From Rapana venosa (Eukaryota; Mollusca; Gastropoda; Neogastropoda; Muricidae): a DNA stretch of 64,000 bases. Positions 41,581 through 54,803 of this stretch are shown here, piece by piece. The notes under the pieces were generated by a model, which had not been told where the DNA came from, ran no database searches, and worked only from the letters and a program-made list of their open reading frames with translations. How positions within the stretch are numbered: position 1 is the stretch's first letter; each line of letters begins with the position of its first letter. Position numbers and translations under genes: made by a program. The stretch is taken from assembly GCA_028751875.1 (NCBI GenBank), contig CM054143.1, positions 69,254,131-69,318,130 of the forward strand, in the 5' to 3' direction.

Positions 41581-44276
41581 TCCCTGTCTCTGTCTCTCTG
41601 TCCTTGTCTCTAGTCGTCTCTGTGTGTCTGTCTCTATGTCCTCTGTCTCTCTATCCGCTGCTTTCTTTCTTTCTTCTCTGCGTCTGTGTGTTGTGTGTGT
41701 GTGTGTGTGTGTGTGTGTTGTGTGTGTGTCCCTATCTCCCCCCCCCCCCCCAAACTCTCCTCTCTTCTTCTCACGGTGTCCCATCTGATGTTTCGTCTCT
41801 GTCTCTCTCCTCCCTCACCCCCCCCCCCCTCCTCTCTCCACTCTCTCTCTCTCTCTCTCTCCGCCCTCTGTCTTTCTCCTCTCTCTCCCCCCTCTATCTC
41901 TCTCTCTCCCCTTCTCTCTTCTCTCTCCGCCCTCTGTCTCTCTCTCATCCCTCTCTCTCCGCCCTCTGTCTCTCTGTCTCTCTCTCTCTCTCTCCTCCGC
42001 CCATCTGTCTCTCTGTGTCTCTTCCATCTCTCTCCGCCTCTGTCTCTCTGTCTCTCTCTCTCCCTCTGTCTCTCTCCTCCGCCTCTCTGTCTGTCTCATC
42101 CTCTCCGCTCTCTTCTCTCTGTCTCTAACTCATCTCAAGCTCCGCCCTCTGTCGTCTCACTCTCTCTCTCTACGAATCTCCTCTCTCTCTCTCTCCTCTC
42201 TCTCTCTCTCCCTCTCTCTTTTCCCCCTCTGTCTCTCTCTTCCCCGCCCTCTGTCTCTCTGTTCTCTATCTCATCTCCGCCATCTGTCTCTCTGTCTCTG
42301 TCTCTCTCCTTCGTTCCCCCTCGTGTCTGATCTCTCTCTCCACCCTCTGTCCTCTCTGTCTGTTCCTCTCTCATCCACCCTCTGTCCACTCTGCTGTCTG
42401 TCTCTCTCTCCACCCCTCATGACACTATGTCGTCTCTCTCTCTCTCTCCCCTCTGTCGCTCATCTCTCTCTCTCTCTCCTCTCCTCCCTCTGTCTGTCTG
42501 TCCTCTCTCTCTCTCCGCCCTCTTTCTTTCTTTCTGTCTCCTCTGACCCTCTCTCGTCTCTCTCCCTTCTGTCACTCTGTCTGTCTCTCCCACCCGCCCC
42601 TCTGTCTCCCTCTGTCTCTCTCCTCTCCTCTCTCTCTCTCCTCTCTCAACTCATCATCTCTCTCTCTCACGCCCTCTGTCTCTCTCTCTCCGCCTCTGTC
42701 CTCTCTGTCTCTCTCTCACTCCACCGCCCTTTGCTCTCTCTCTCTCTCTCATCGTCTCAAGTCATCTCACTCATCTCTCCTCTCTCTCCGAGCCCTCAGT
42801 CTCTCCTGTCTCTCTCCTCTCTCCGCCCACTGTCTCTCTGTCTCTCTCTCTCTCTCTCTCCGCCCTCTGTCTCTCTCTCGCCTTCCCGCCCTCTGTCCTC
42901 TCTCTCTCTTCAACTCTTATCTCTCTCCCTCCGCCCTCTGTCTCTCTGTCTCTCTCCGCCCTCTGTCTCTCTGTCTCTGTGTCTCTCCTTCTCCGCCCTC
43001 TGTCTCTGTCTCACTCGCCGGTCTCTGTCTCTCTCCTCTCTGGGTCCCCCTCTGTCTATCTCTCTAGTCTCTCTCTCTCTCTACGCCCTCTGTCTGTCTG
43101 TCTGTTCTCTCTCTCTCTACGCCCTCTGTCTGTCTCTCTGTCTCCCTCTCCGCCCGTCTGTCTCTCTGTCTCTCTTCCTCCCGCCCTCTGTACTCTCTCT
43201 CTCTCTCCGCCCTCTGTCTCTCTGCTCTCTCTCTCCGCCACTCTGTCTCTCTGTCTCTCTCTCTCCGCCTTCTGTCTGTCTGTCTGTCTCTCCTCTCTCC
43301 TATCTCTCCACCCTGTCTCTCGTCCCTCATCTCATCCTCCGCCCTCTATCTTCTCGGTCCTCTCTCTCTTCCCCCTGTCTCTCTCTCTCTACCGCCCTCA
43401 TGTCTCTTCTCTGTCTCTCTCTCTCCCGCCCTCTTCTCTCTGTCTCTCTCTCCTCCGCCCTCGTGTCTCTCTGTCCTCTGTCTCTCTCTCTCCGCCACTC
43501 TGTCTCTTTGTATCTCTCTCTCTCCGCACTCGTGTCTCTCTCATCACCCCCGTCCTCTGTCTCTCTCTCTCTCTGTCTCCTCTCTCTCTCTCTCCTCTCC
43601 GCCCTCTGTCCTCTCTCTCTCTCTCCTCCCTCTGTCTCTCTGTCCTCTCTCTTTCCGCCCTCTTCTCTCTCTCTCTCTCTCTCTCATCTCTCTCTCCGTC
43701 CTCTGTCTCTCCTGTCTCTCTCTCCCACCTCTCTGTCTCCTCTGTCTCTCTCCTCTCCCCCTCTGTCTCTCTCTTGTCTCTCTCAGCTCCGCCCTCTGTC
43801 TCATCTCTCCGCCTCTGTCTCTCTGTCTCTCTCTCTCATCATCCCGCCCCTGTCCCTCTCTCTCTCTCCCCTCTGTCCTCTCTCTCGTTCCGCCTCTGTC
43901 CTCTCTCCTCTCGTCTGCCCCTCTGTCCTCTCTCTGTCCTCTCTCTCCGCCCTCTGTCTCTGTCTCTGTCATCTCTCTCTCTCCCCCTCAGTCTCTCTCT
44001 CGTCGCTCCGCCCGCCTCTCTCTCTGTCTCTCTCTCCGCCCTCTGTCTCTGTCATCTGTCTCTCTTTCTCTCTCACGCCCTCTACTCTCTCTCTGTCATC
44101 TCTCCTCCTCTGGCCCTCAGTCTCGTCTCTCTCTGTCTCTCTCTCTCGTCTCTCTCTCTCTCCTCCGAGCCCGATCTCTCCTCTGTCTCGCTCTCTGTCT
44201 CTTCCCTCTCTCCTCGTTCGTCTTCTCCCTCTCATCATCTTCTCTCTCTCTCTCCTCTTCTCTCTCCGCCCTCTAG
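41580..44276. repeat. Interrupted pyrimidine array between D1 and D2
   Basis: About 2.7 kb of the same CCGCCCTCTGTC-studded TC type as in the duplication, with a GT run at 41687-41729 and C-runs near 41740 and 41817. It contains no LINE island. The 676-residue frame is read-through. Confidence 0.95.
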
Positions 44277-44562
44277 CAAACACCTCAATAGAAAATTGCC
44301 GAGCTAATTGGTTGTGTAATTATTGGTTTATCAACATGATATCTGTGTCGTGATAACTACTCAAACTAACTATAAAATGTACTTTACACATGTTTTCTCA
44401 TAGTCTAGTAGATGCATTTGGTTTGACTATGAGTTTAAAGTACTCTTTGTGTGTGTGTGTTTTTGTGGTGAGTGTGTGTGTGGTTTTGTTATTTGTTTCT
44501 CACTTTCCTTTATTTTGAAACAAAAGCTTGGTGGCTCCAGTATGCAGCAAACTTGCAGGGAA
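44277..44562. other. Unassigned stretch with GT repeats
   Basis: AT-rich DNA with GT-rich patches at 44448-44485, ending at the left edge of D2. Nothing is recognised. Confidence 0.5.
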
Positions 44563-45042
44563 TAGTATGCTTTATAGAATTATTAACAGTTTTTGAGTTC
44601 AATACTAAAACAACATAATGACAAAGAAAGAACAAAAACTATTTGCAAATTTGTTGTTATAGAAATATAAACGGAAGAAAAATACAATTACTTTAGTGTG
44701 AGATTTAAGTCTAATATCATGAAAGAAAACCAAAAAAAACTGTCATTGTAATAGAAAGTACCATCACGTAATGGAACAATGTTCTCTATTTTGTATGTAC
44801 AGTAATCTTTTTCCGATAAAACAGCCAAGCCAAACTTAAGGAAAACTGAATTTAATCTGCACCTTAGAAGAGTTGTTAGGCGTATACTGAAAACGCATGA
44901 ATATGTATTGAATTGTTGAGTACTGTGTGTTCCTGTACTATTGTTATATCGTGATGCTTTTCCCAAATCATAAACCTTGCATTGTATTGTGGTCCCAAGG
45001 CCGATGTACAGATTAAACTATTATTCAAGTTCAGTTCAAGTT
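44563..45042 (+). mobile_element. LINE-like 3' end, D2
   Basis: Copy of 28181-28660 with the same tail (44978-45042) abutting the array. Confidence 0.6.
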
Positions 45043-45597
45043 CTCTCCGCCCTCTGTCTCTCTGTCTGTCTGTCTGTCTCTCCCTCCGCCATCAGTCTCT
45101 CTCTCTCTCTCTCTTCTCTCTCAATCTCTCTCCTCTCGTCTCCGCCCCCTCTGTCTCTCTCTCTGTGTCACTCTCTCCGCCCTCATGCCCTCTCTAGCTC
45201 TCTCTCACTCTCTCTCCGCCTCTGTCTCTCTGTCTCTCTCTCCGCCCCTCTGTCTCGTCTCTCTCATCTCCGCCCTTCTCTCTCTCTGTCTCTCTCATCT
45301 CCGCCCTCTGTCTCTGTCTCTCTCTCTCCGCCCTCTGTCAGTGTCTGCTGTCTCTTCACCGCTCTCTGTCTTCTCCTTCATCTCCGCCCACTGTCGTCTC
45401 TCACTCACCGCTGTCACTCTCTCTGTACTCTCTCCTCTCCGCCTCTGTCTCTCTCTCTCTCTCTCTCACCCCCCTCTGTCTCTCTGTCTCTCTCTCTCTC
45501 CGCCCTCTGTCTATCTGCGTCTCTCTCTCTCCACTTCTCCGCCTCTCTTCGCGTCTCTCTGTCTCTCTGTCTCACTTTCTCATCTCTCTCTCTCTCT

Positions 45598-45732
45598 TAT
45601 AATTATTACTGATGCATTGCTTTTTGTTATGTTTCTTTTTATTCGAGTTGTTATTGTACTTCTTTTCTTTATTCACCAACCCCTCAGAAGGGCGGTGGCC
45701 TAAACATGAATAAATACCGATTCCGATTCCGA
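45598..45732 (+). mobile_element. LINE-like 3' terminus with ATTCCG tail, D2
   Basis: Copy of 29216-29350. Confidence 0.6.
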
Positions 45733-45784
45733 ATCTCTCTGTCCCTCACTCGTCACTCTCTCCGCCTTCTGTCTCTCTCTCCGC

Positions 45785-45815
<31 letters not shown>

Positions 45816-48410
45816 CGTCCTCTGTTCCTCTCCCTCTCATCCGCCCCTCTGTCTCTCTCTCCTCCTCCGCCTCTGTCTCTCTCCGTCACTCTCCTCTCTC
45901 AATCCTCTGTCCTCACCATCACGCCCTCTGTCTCTCTCTCTCTCCGTCCTCTGTCCACTCTCTCTCTCTCTCCGCCCTCTGTCTCATCTCTCTCTCAGTC
46001 CCTCTCTCCCGCCCTCTGTCCCTCTCTCTCGTATCCGCCCTCTGTCTCTCTCTGACTCTCGTCCGGCCTTCTGTCTCTCTCTCTCTCCGTCCTCTGTCTC
46101 CTCCGCCCTCTGTCTCTATGTCCTCTCTCTTTTCCGCCCTCTGTCTCTCTGTCATCTCTCTTTCACCCGCACTATGTCTCTCTGTTTCTCTCTCTCCTCC
46201 TCTGTCCTTCTCTCTCCGCCTCTGTCCTCACTCTCACTCCGCCCTCTGTCACCACTCTCTCCTCTCCGCCCCTGTCTCTCTGTCTCTCTCTCACTCACGC
46301 CCTCTGTCTCTCTCTCTCTCACCGCCCTCTGTCTCTCTGTCTCTCTCTCTCTCCTTCTCCGATTCCACTTCTCTCTGTCTCTCTCTCTCTACCGTCCTCT
46401 GTCGCTCTCTCTCTCCGCCCTCTGTCTTCTCTCTCTCCGCCCTCTGTCTCGTCTCTCATCTCTCCGCCCTCGTCTCTCTGTCCTCCTCCATCTCACCGCC
46501 TCTGTCTTTTCCTCTCTCTCCGCCCTCTGTCTCTCTGTCTCTCCTCTCCTCCGTCCTCATGTCTCTCTCCGTCTCTCCGTCCTCTCGTCTCTCTCATCTC
46601 CGTCCTCTCTCTCTCCTCTCTCTCTCTCTCCGTCTCTGACTCTCTCTCTCCACCCTCGTCTTCCTTCCTCTCTCTCTCTCCCCCTCTGTTCTGTCCGCTC
46701 TCTCTCCGTCCTCTGTATCCACCTCTCTCTCCACTCTCTGACTCTGTCTCTCTCTCTCTCTTCTCTCCGTCCTACTTCTCTCTCTCTCCCCCTCTGTCTG
46801 TCTCTCTCTCTCCGTCCTCTGTCCTCTCTTCTCTATCCGCCCTCTTCTCGCTGTCTCTCTCTTCTCGAACCGTCACTCTGTCTCTCTGTCTCTGTCTCTT
46901 TCCGCCACTGTCTCTCGGTCTCAGTCTCTCTCCGCCCTCTGTCTCTCATCTCTCTCCTCTCTCTCTCTCTCTTCTCTGCTCCTCTGACTCTCACTCTCAT
47001 CCGTCATCTAGTCTCTTCACATCTCCGCCCTCAGTCTCTCTCCTCTCAGCCCTCTGTCTCTCCTGCTCTCTCTCTCTCGCGCCGTCTGTCTCAGTCTCTC
47101 TCTCCGCCCTCATGTCTCTCTCTCTCTCTCTCTCCGTCCTCTTGTCCTCATCTGTCTCTCCGTCCTCCTGTCCTCTCTCACTCTCTCTCCACCCTCTGTC
47201 TCTGTCTCTCTCACTCTCTCGCTCCGCCCTCTGTCTCTCTCTCTCTCTCATCTCTCCCCTGCCCTCTGTCTCGCTGTCTCTCTCCCTCTCTCCGCCTCTG
47301 TCTCTCTTCTCTCTCTCTCTACCGCCCTCTGGTCCTCTCTCTCTCTCAATCCGCCTCTGTCTCTCAGTCTCTCTCTCTCTCGTCCATCTGTCTCTCTTCT
47401 CTCTCTCTCGTCACGTCTCTGTCTCTCTTCCTCTCTCTCCGTCCCTCTCTCTCACTTCTCACGCCCTCTTCTCTCTCTTCTCTCTCTCTCTCTCCTCTCT
47501 CTCTCCGTCCTCTGTCTCTTCTCTCTCCACCTCTGTCATCTGTCTCTCTCTCTCTCCGCCCTCTGTCTTGTCTCCTCTCTCTCCGTCCTCTTGTCACTCA
47601 CTCTCTCTCCACCCTCTGTCTCTCAATCTCTCTCTCTCTCTCTCCTCTCTTCCTCCTCTGGTCTCTCTCTCTCACCGCCCCTCTGGTCCTGGTCTCTCTC
47701 TCTCCCGTCCTCTGTCTCTCTCTCCTCTCTCTCTCCACCCTCTGTCTCTCTCATCCTCCCTCAGTCACTCTCTCCGTCCTCTGTCTCTCTCTCTCTCACG
47801 CCCACCTGATCTGTCTCTCTCTCGGTCCGCCCTCTTGTCCTCTGTCGCACTCTCTCGCTCCGTCCTCTGTCTCTCTCTCTCTCCGCCCTCCTTCCTCTCA
47901 TGGTCTCGTCTCTTTCCGCCCTCTGCTGTCTCTCATTCACTGTCTCTCTCACGCCCTCTGTCTCTCTCATCTTCCGTTCCTCTGTCTCTCTCTCTCTCTC
48001 TCTCTGCCCTCTGTCGCTCCTCTCTCAGTCATCTGTCCCTGTCTCTTCTCTATCTCTCCGCCCTCCTGACGCTCTCTCTCAGCCTCTGTCTGTCTCTCTC
48101 TCCCCGCCCTCTGTCCTCTGTCCACCTCCGACCTCTGTCTCTCTGTCTCTCTCTCTCTCCGTCCCTGTCCTCTCTCTCCTCTCTCCAACCTCGTCTCTGG
48201 CTCTAACTCTCTCTCTCCACCCTCGTGTCCTCTCTATCTCTTCTCCCGCCCTCCTGTCTCTCTGTCCTCTCTCTCTCTCTCCGCCCGTCTGTCTCTCTTT
48301 CTCTCTTTCACTCTCCGCCGCTCTGTCTCTCTCTGTCTCTCTCTCTCCTCCTCCTCTCTCTCTCTCTCTCTCCTCTTCTGTTTTCTCTCTCTCTTTCCGT
48401 CCTCTGTCAC

Positions 48411-48960
48411 TTTTAAACAAATTAGATCAAATAAGAAAAAGTTCATACTATGGCTTGCAAAAGATTTTTTAGGTGTAACCAGTTTAGAACTCCAAAGCAA
48501 TGGTCTATGGGGAATTTTAGAAGATTTCCTCTTCAATGTTTAATTCGTGTGTTTCGGTCTTAAGGATAGTTTAAGAATATTGACAAATGAAGAAATGGAA
48601 ACTGCCAAATATAGCTTATCAGATTTTATTAGACTTAGACAAAGTGGTAAAGATTGTTGGTGTGGAAAATCAGGGAAATTTTATGTAAGACCAGTTTTTA
48701 GCTATGTTTGATGCAGCAGGTGTTGGTCAGGGTCAAAGTGATATCTAAGACTATTTAAGCAAGAACCTGGTTATCATACTACAAGAATGGTCCTGGCACT
48801 ATATAGATAACCGTGACAGATATGACAATTACAGAATCTTTTAAAATCATTTTTGAAAAAAAGAAAAGTTACTGTCTGAACATGTATAACCTACTGTTTT
48901 AGAGTTGCCACATCACAAGCTAGATATAACGTTCTCCTATTAATGCAAATTGTACTCTCC
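48411..48960 (+). mobile_element. LINE C-terminal domain relic, D2 copy 1
   Basis: Copy of 32029-32578, with the same frameshifts and stops. Confidence 0.65.
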
Positions 48961-50966
48961 TAATCTCTCCGTCCTCTGTCTCTCTGTCTCTCACTCCGTC
49001 CCTCTGTTTCTCTGTCTCTCTTCAATCCGTCCTCTGTCGCTCATCTCATCTCTCCGTCCTCTGACCTCTCTGCTCTATCTCCGTGCCTCTGTCTCTCCTG
49101 TCTCCCTTCCGTCCTCTGTCCTCTCTCTCTCCCGCCCTCTGTCTCTCTCTCTCTCGCCCTCTGTCTCTCTGTCTCTGTCTCTCGCCGTCTTTACTCACTG
49201 TCTCACTCTCATCCGCCCACGTCCTCTACTCTCCGCCCTCTGTCTCTCTCTCCGCCCACTGTCTCACTCTCACCGCTCTGTCTTCTCTCTCTCCCGCTCT
49301 GTCTCTCTGTCTCTCTCCTCTCGCCCTCTGTCTCTCTCTCTCCTCTCTCCCGCCGGTCTTACTCTCTGTCTCTCTCTCCGCCCTTTTTCTCTCTGTCTCT
49401 CCTCGTCTCTCACGCCCTCTGTCCTCTCTGTCTCTCTCTCTCACTCCGCCCTCTGTCTCTCTCTCCGTCCTTTGTCTCTCTCTCTCCTCTCTCCGTCCTC
49501 TGTCTCATCTCTCTCCTCTTCCTCCACCCTCTTGACCTCTCTGTCCTCTGGCTCTCTCCCCGCTCTGTCACTTCTGTCTCTCTCTCTCCGTCCTCGTCTC
49601 TCTCTCCTCTCTCCGCTCTGTTTCCCCCTGTCTCTCTCTCCGACCTATGACTCTCTTCTCTGTCTCTGTCCGCCCTCTGTATCGTGTCTCTTCCGTCCCT
49701 GTCTCTCTCTCTATCCGTCCTCATGTCATCTCTCTCTCTCCTCGGCATTCCGTCATCTGTCTCTCTCTCTCTCTCTCTTCCTTCTCTCTCTCTCCGCCCT
49801 CTGTCTCTCTCTCTCTCAATCAGTTATCTGTCTCTCGTCCTCGTCTCTTCTCTGCCCTCTGTCTCTCTCTCTCTCTCTCCCGTCCATCTCTCTCTCTTCT
49901 TTCACTCTCTCTCCGCGCTCTGTCCTCGCTCTCTTCAGGCCCTCGTGTCCCTCTCTGTCTTTCCTCGCTCCCGCCCTCTGTCTCTCTCTCTCTCTCTCCC
50001 GCCCTCTGTTCTGTCTCTCTCTCTCTCTCCGCCCTCTTGTCGCACTGTCCCCTCTCCTTCTGCCCTCCTGTCTCTCCTCTTCTCTCAATTCCGCCATCTG
50101 TCTCTCTGCCTCTGTCTCTCGTCTCTCTCTTTCTCTCACCCCACCTTCCTCCTCTAACTATCACTCTAATATAAAACAACATCTCTAAATATCTCTCAAG
50201 TCCTCTCTCTCTTCCTTCTTTTCCTCGTGACTCTGTCCCCTCTCTCAATCCGCCCTCATCTGTCTCTCTCTCCGCCCCTGTCCCTCCTCTCTCTCTCTCC
50301 GCCCGCTCTCTCTCTCTCGCCCTCCTCTCTCTCTCTCTAATCTCCTAATCCTCTCTCTCCGTGCTCTTCCTCTCTCTTCAATCACTCCGACCCTCATTCC
50401 TCTCTCTCTCTCTCTTCTCTCACTCACCGTCCTCTGTCTCTCTCTCTCTTCCACCCTCTGTCTCTCTGTCCTCCGTGTCCGACTCTCCGCCCTCTGTCTC
50501 TCTTCTCTCTCTCTCCGCCCGCTGTCTCTCATCTCGTATCCGCCCTCTCCTGTACTCACTCAGAATCCGCCCTCTGTCTCTGTCTGTCACTCTCTCCGCC
50601 CTCTGTCTCTCTGTCTCTGTACTCTCATCCGCCCTCTGGCTCTTTCACTAACTATTCCGTCCTCTGTCTCTCTCTCTCTCTATCCGTCCTCTGGTCGCTC
50701 CTCTCTGCCCTCTTTCTCTCTCTCTCTCTTCTCTCTCTCTCCATTCACCGTCCATCGGTCTTTCTGTCCTTCTGTCCTCACTCTCTCTCTACTCTCTCTC
50801 TCTTCCTTCTCTCTCTCTCTTCCGCCCTCCTTCTCTCTCTCTCTCTCTCTCTTCTCCGCCCTCTACCTGTCTGTCCTTCTGTCCTGACTCTCGTCTCTCT
50901 CCGTCTCTCTCATCCCTCGACTCTCTCTCCTCTCTCTCAATCTCTCTCCTCCGTCCTCTGTCCTCT

Positions 50967-51516
50967 GTTTAAACAATTAGATCATATAGAAAATGTTCAT
51001 ACTATGTCTTGTAAAAAGATTTTTAGGTGTAACCAGTTAGAACACCAAATCAATGGCTATGGTGATTTAGGAAGATTTCCTCTTCATGTTAATTCGTGTG
51101 TTGCGGCTTACGGTATTTTTAGAATTAAAACAAATGAAGAATGAAAGACTGCCCACCATATTATAGCTTATCAATGTTACGGGGGAGAATTAGACAAGAA
51201 ATGGCACAGATTGTTGTGGTGTGGAAAATTCAGGACATTTTATGTAAGACTAGGATTTAGCTTTGTTTGGTTGCAGCAGGGTGTTTGGTCCAGGGTCAAA
51301 GTGTTTTCCAAGACTATTTAAGCAGAGACGGTTGATCTATACATACAAGAATGGTCTGGCACTATCGAGAGACGTGTCAGATATGACAATTAACAGATCT
51401 TTTAAAATCATTTTTGAAAAAGAAAGTACGGATACTGACATGGAAACCTACTGTTTTAGAGTCGCCATCTCACAAGCTAGATTAATGTTCTCCCTATTAA
51501 AGCAAATAGTAACTCT
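50967..51516 (+). mobile_element. LINE C-terminal domain relic, D2 copy 2
   Basis: Copy of 34585-35134, including the same internal stop. Confidence 0.7.
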
Positions 51517-52704
51517 CTCCGTCCCCTCTGTCTCTCTCACATCTCTCTCTCTTCCGTCCCTCTGTCTACTGTCTCTCTCTCCTTCCCTCTGTCCTCACAT
51601 CTCCGTCCCTCTTTCTCTCTCCTCCATCCCCACTCGTCCTCTCTCCATCATCTCACCTCTCCGTCCTCTGTCTCTCTCTCGCCTCCTCTGTCTCTTGTCT
51701 CCCTCTCCGTCGTCTCGTCTCTCTGTCTCTCTTCTCCGTCAGTCTGTCCTCTGTCTCACTGTCTCTCTGTCTCTCTCTCTCTCGTCTCTCTCTCTCTCTC
51801 GTCTTCTCTCGTCTCCTCCCTCTGACTCTTCTCCTTGCGGTCCTACGTCTCTCTCGTCTCTCCGCCCTCCTGTACCTCTCTCTCCGCCCCTCTGTCTCCT
51901 CCGCTCTCTCCGCCCTTGTTCTCGTCTCTCTCCGCCTCTGTCTCATCCCCCCTTGTTCCCCCCCCTCTGTCCTCTCCGCCTCTTACTCACTGTCCTCTCT
52001 CTCCGCCTCTGTCTCACACACTATCCTTGCCGCCCCGCTGTCTCCACTCTCACCGACTCTGTCTCTCTCTCATCCCGTCCTCTGTCTCTCTGTCTCACTC
52101 TCTCCGCCATCGTGTCTCTCTCACTCGTCCTCTGTCTCTCTGTCTCTCTCCTCTCTCTCCCTCTGTCTCTCTCTCTCCCGCCCTCAGTCCTCTCTCTCTC
52201 TCCTACGGCCCCTCTGTCTCTCTGTATCTCTACTCTTCTCTTCTCCCCCTCTTACTCTGTCTCTCTCATCCGCCGTCTTACTCTCTGTCTCTCACACTCC
52301 GCCCTCGTCTCTGTCTCACTCTCCGCCGTCTACTCTCTGTCTCTCTCTCCGCCCCTCTGTCTCTGTCTCTCTTGTCTCTGTCTCTCTGTCTCTCTCTCTC
52401 TCTCTGTCTCTCTCCTCTCTCTCTTTCTGTCTGTCTCTCCTCTCTCACTCTCTCTCCTCATCTCATCCTCCCATCTCTCATCTCTCTCTCTCTTGCATCT
52501 TGCGTCTCCCTCTATTTTTCTTATCCATGTTACTTATCAAATTAGTGTAATCAGGTTCATTGTTTATGTCAACTTTCATTTGAGAATGATAAGTTAATAA
52601 ACGTATATCTCCTTTTCTACAACAACGGCAACAACAATATAATCAATTAATCTCTTGACCTTAACGTTCAGGTCAGATTAGGGATTATGTATTGTTGAAT
52701 ATAC

Positions 52705-52743
<39 letters not shown>

Positions 52744-53168
52744 CCCCCCTCTCTCTCTCCCTCATTCTCCCCTCTCTTTTCTCGTCGTTCAGTCTTCTGC
52801 CTCTCTGTCTGTCACTTTTGTTCTCAATCTCTCTCAACCGTCTTTCGTCAGACCTGTCTGTTCTGTCTGTTTGTCTGTCTTTCTGTCTGTCTGTCATGTC
52901 TGTCTCTCTCTCTCTCTCTCTCTCAAGAAAAATCTCTCTCTCTCTCGTCGTCCACTGTCTGCTCTCTGTCTGCCTCTCTGTCTGCCTCTCTGTCTGTGCC
53001 TCCCACCCCCACCCCCCCCCACCCCCCCCCCCCCCCCCCCCCCTCCCCCATGCCCCCCCCCCTCCCCCCCCCACCCCCTCCTCCCGCACCCCCCCCCCCC
53101 CCCCCACCCTCCCCCCCCCCCCCTAGACAGAGATCATAGACCCCCCCCCAAGTAAAGTGCACCCCTCT

Positions 53169-53524
53169 CTCCCGCCAAAAGCCCTTCTTATGACACTTTA
53201 AAATCCAGTCTCAAGACTTATTTTATTTCAAACCTAAGACATTCGCTCTGCTTCATCTCATATATTTCCCTGCCATTCAACAACCAGATTCTATCGCCTG
53301 CCAGGGTGGGTGTCCTTGTGTGGGTGTGTGTGAGTGTGTGTGCGTGCGCGTGCGTGCAACATTTGGACTTGATGGAACCTATTAATTGTTTTACAGGTTA
53401 TGACTGTGTAGAGAATGTGTAGTTGGAGTGCAAGCTCTTTGAATTGTCTCTTGCAAGATATAGCGCTATATAAAATTTTCATTTATTGATATTATTAATA
53501 TTATTATTATAATTATTATTATCT
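53169..53524 (+). mobile_element. L2/CR1-like LINE 3' end, D2
   Basis: Copy of 36785-37140. Confidence 0.85.
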
Positions 53525-53621
53525 GTATGCATATAGGACATGCCTGTCAGGCTCTCCACTTCTGTCTCTCATCCTCTCTCTCCTCTGTCTGTCTGCCTGT
53601 CTTAAAAAAAAAAAAATTCTT

Positions 53622-53894
53622 TTAATTTGGAGATAATGGAATAAGCACTCTTGTGCTTTTTTTTTCATCTATCCCCTGTGTGTATGGCAGTTTTGTCAAT
53701 TTTGTCATCCTTTCCCACCGTCACACAATGGCCTACTCTATCCGAAAAGCGGACGGGACCTCGGTTTATAGTCTCAATCATCCGAAGGACTGTTGGGGAG
53801 AGGAGGGGTGTCTGCTCAATGTTAACCACCAGAGGAAAACACCTCTCGCACGAGAATCAACTCCCGGTCAGTACAGATCACGAAATACATCATC
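53622..53894 (-). mobile_element. SINE-A, degraded, D2
   Basis: Copy of 37238-37510. A smaller internally deleted SINE-A piece follows at 53969-54066. Confidence 0.8.
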
Positions 53895-54803
53895 TCCCCT
53901 CTGTCTCTCTCCTCTTATCCTATCGTCTCTCTGGTCTCAACGTATTTTTATTTCATTAATATATTTTATAATTAATTTTATCTTTTATTCGAGATGAGTG
54001 GAATAAGCACATATGTGGGAGTTGGCACTGATGTTAACTCCAAGACAAATCCTCTCGAACGTATGTATTTATGTATGTTTGTAATGTATGTTATGTATGT
54101 ATGATATTGTATGTAGTATGTATGTAAGTAAGTATGTATGTAGTATGCTTACTGTCTCTTTCTCTCTGTCACCTCTCCGTGTCAGGTCTGTCTTTCTGTC
54201 TGTCTCTCTCTCTCTCCCTCCTCCCTCTCTCTCTCTCATCCCACCTCCTCTCTCTCTCTCCCCTCCTTCTCATCTACCCCTCCCTCCCTCCCTCTCACCC
54301 TCCTCTCTCTCTCTCTCCTCCTCCCAATCTCCCACCTCTCTCTCTAGCCTCTCTCTTTCCTCCCCTCTCTCCCACTCTCCCTCCCTCTGCTCTCCTCTCT
54401 CTCTCCCTCTCTCTCCTCACTCCCTCCACTCCATCCCTCTCTCCCCCTCTCCTCTCCCGAACCTCTCTCTTTCCCTCCCTCACATCTCTCCCCTCCTCAC
54501 TCTCTCCCCTATCTCTTTCCTTCTCTCTGTCCCTCCTTCCACTCTCTCCCTCCCTCTGTCACCTCTCCATCCCTCTCGTCACTCTCCCCCGCTCTCTGTC
54601 CCTCCTCCCTCCCTCCCCTCCCTCTTTCTCGCTCCCTCCCTCTTTCTCCCTCTCCCTCCCTCTTACTCTCTCGCCACTCCCACTTTCTCTCTCCCACTCC
54701 CTCTCTCTCTCTCTCTCCTCCTCTCCGCTCTCTCTCTCCTCCCTCTCTGTCCCTCCTCTTCTCTCTCCCTCCCTCTCTCTCTCCATCTCCCGCTCTTCCC
54801 CCT

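Larger units (their letters stand above)
44563..54803. repeat. 10.24-kb near-identical direct duplication, copy D2
   Basis: Second copy of 28181-38419, in the same orientation and two bases longer. All D1 parts recur at the stated offset: LINE tail to 45042, arrays 45043-45597, 45733-48410, 48961-50966 and 51517-52517, and the C tract near 53001-53124. The break at the right edge goes from CTCTTCCCCCT to AAAGTTTTAGAGG. Confidence 0.95.
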
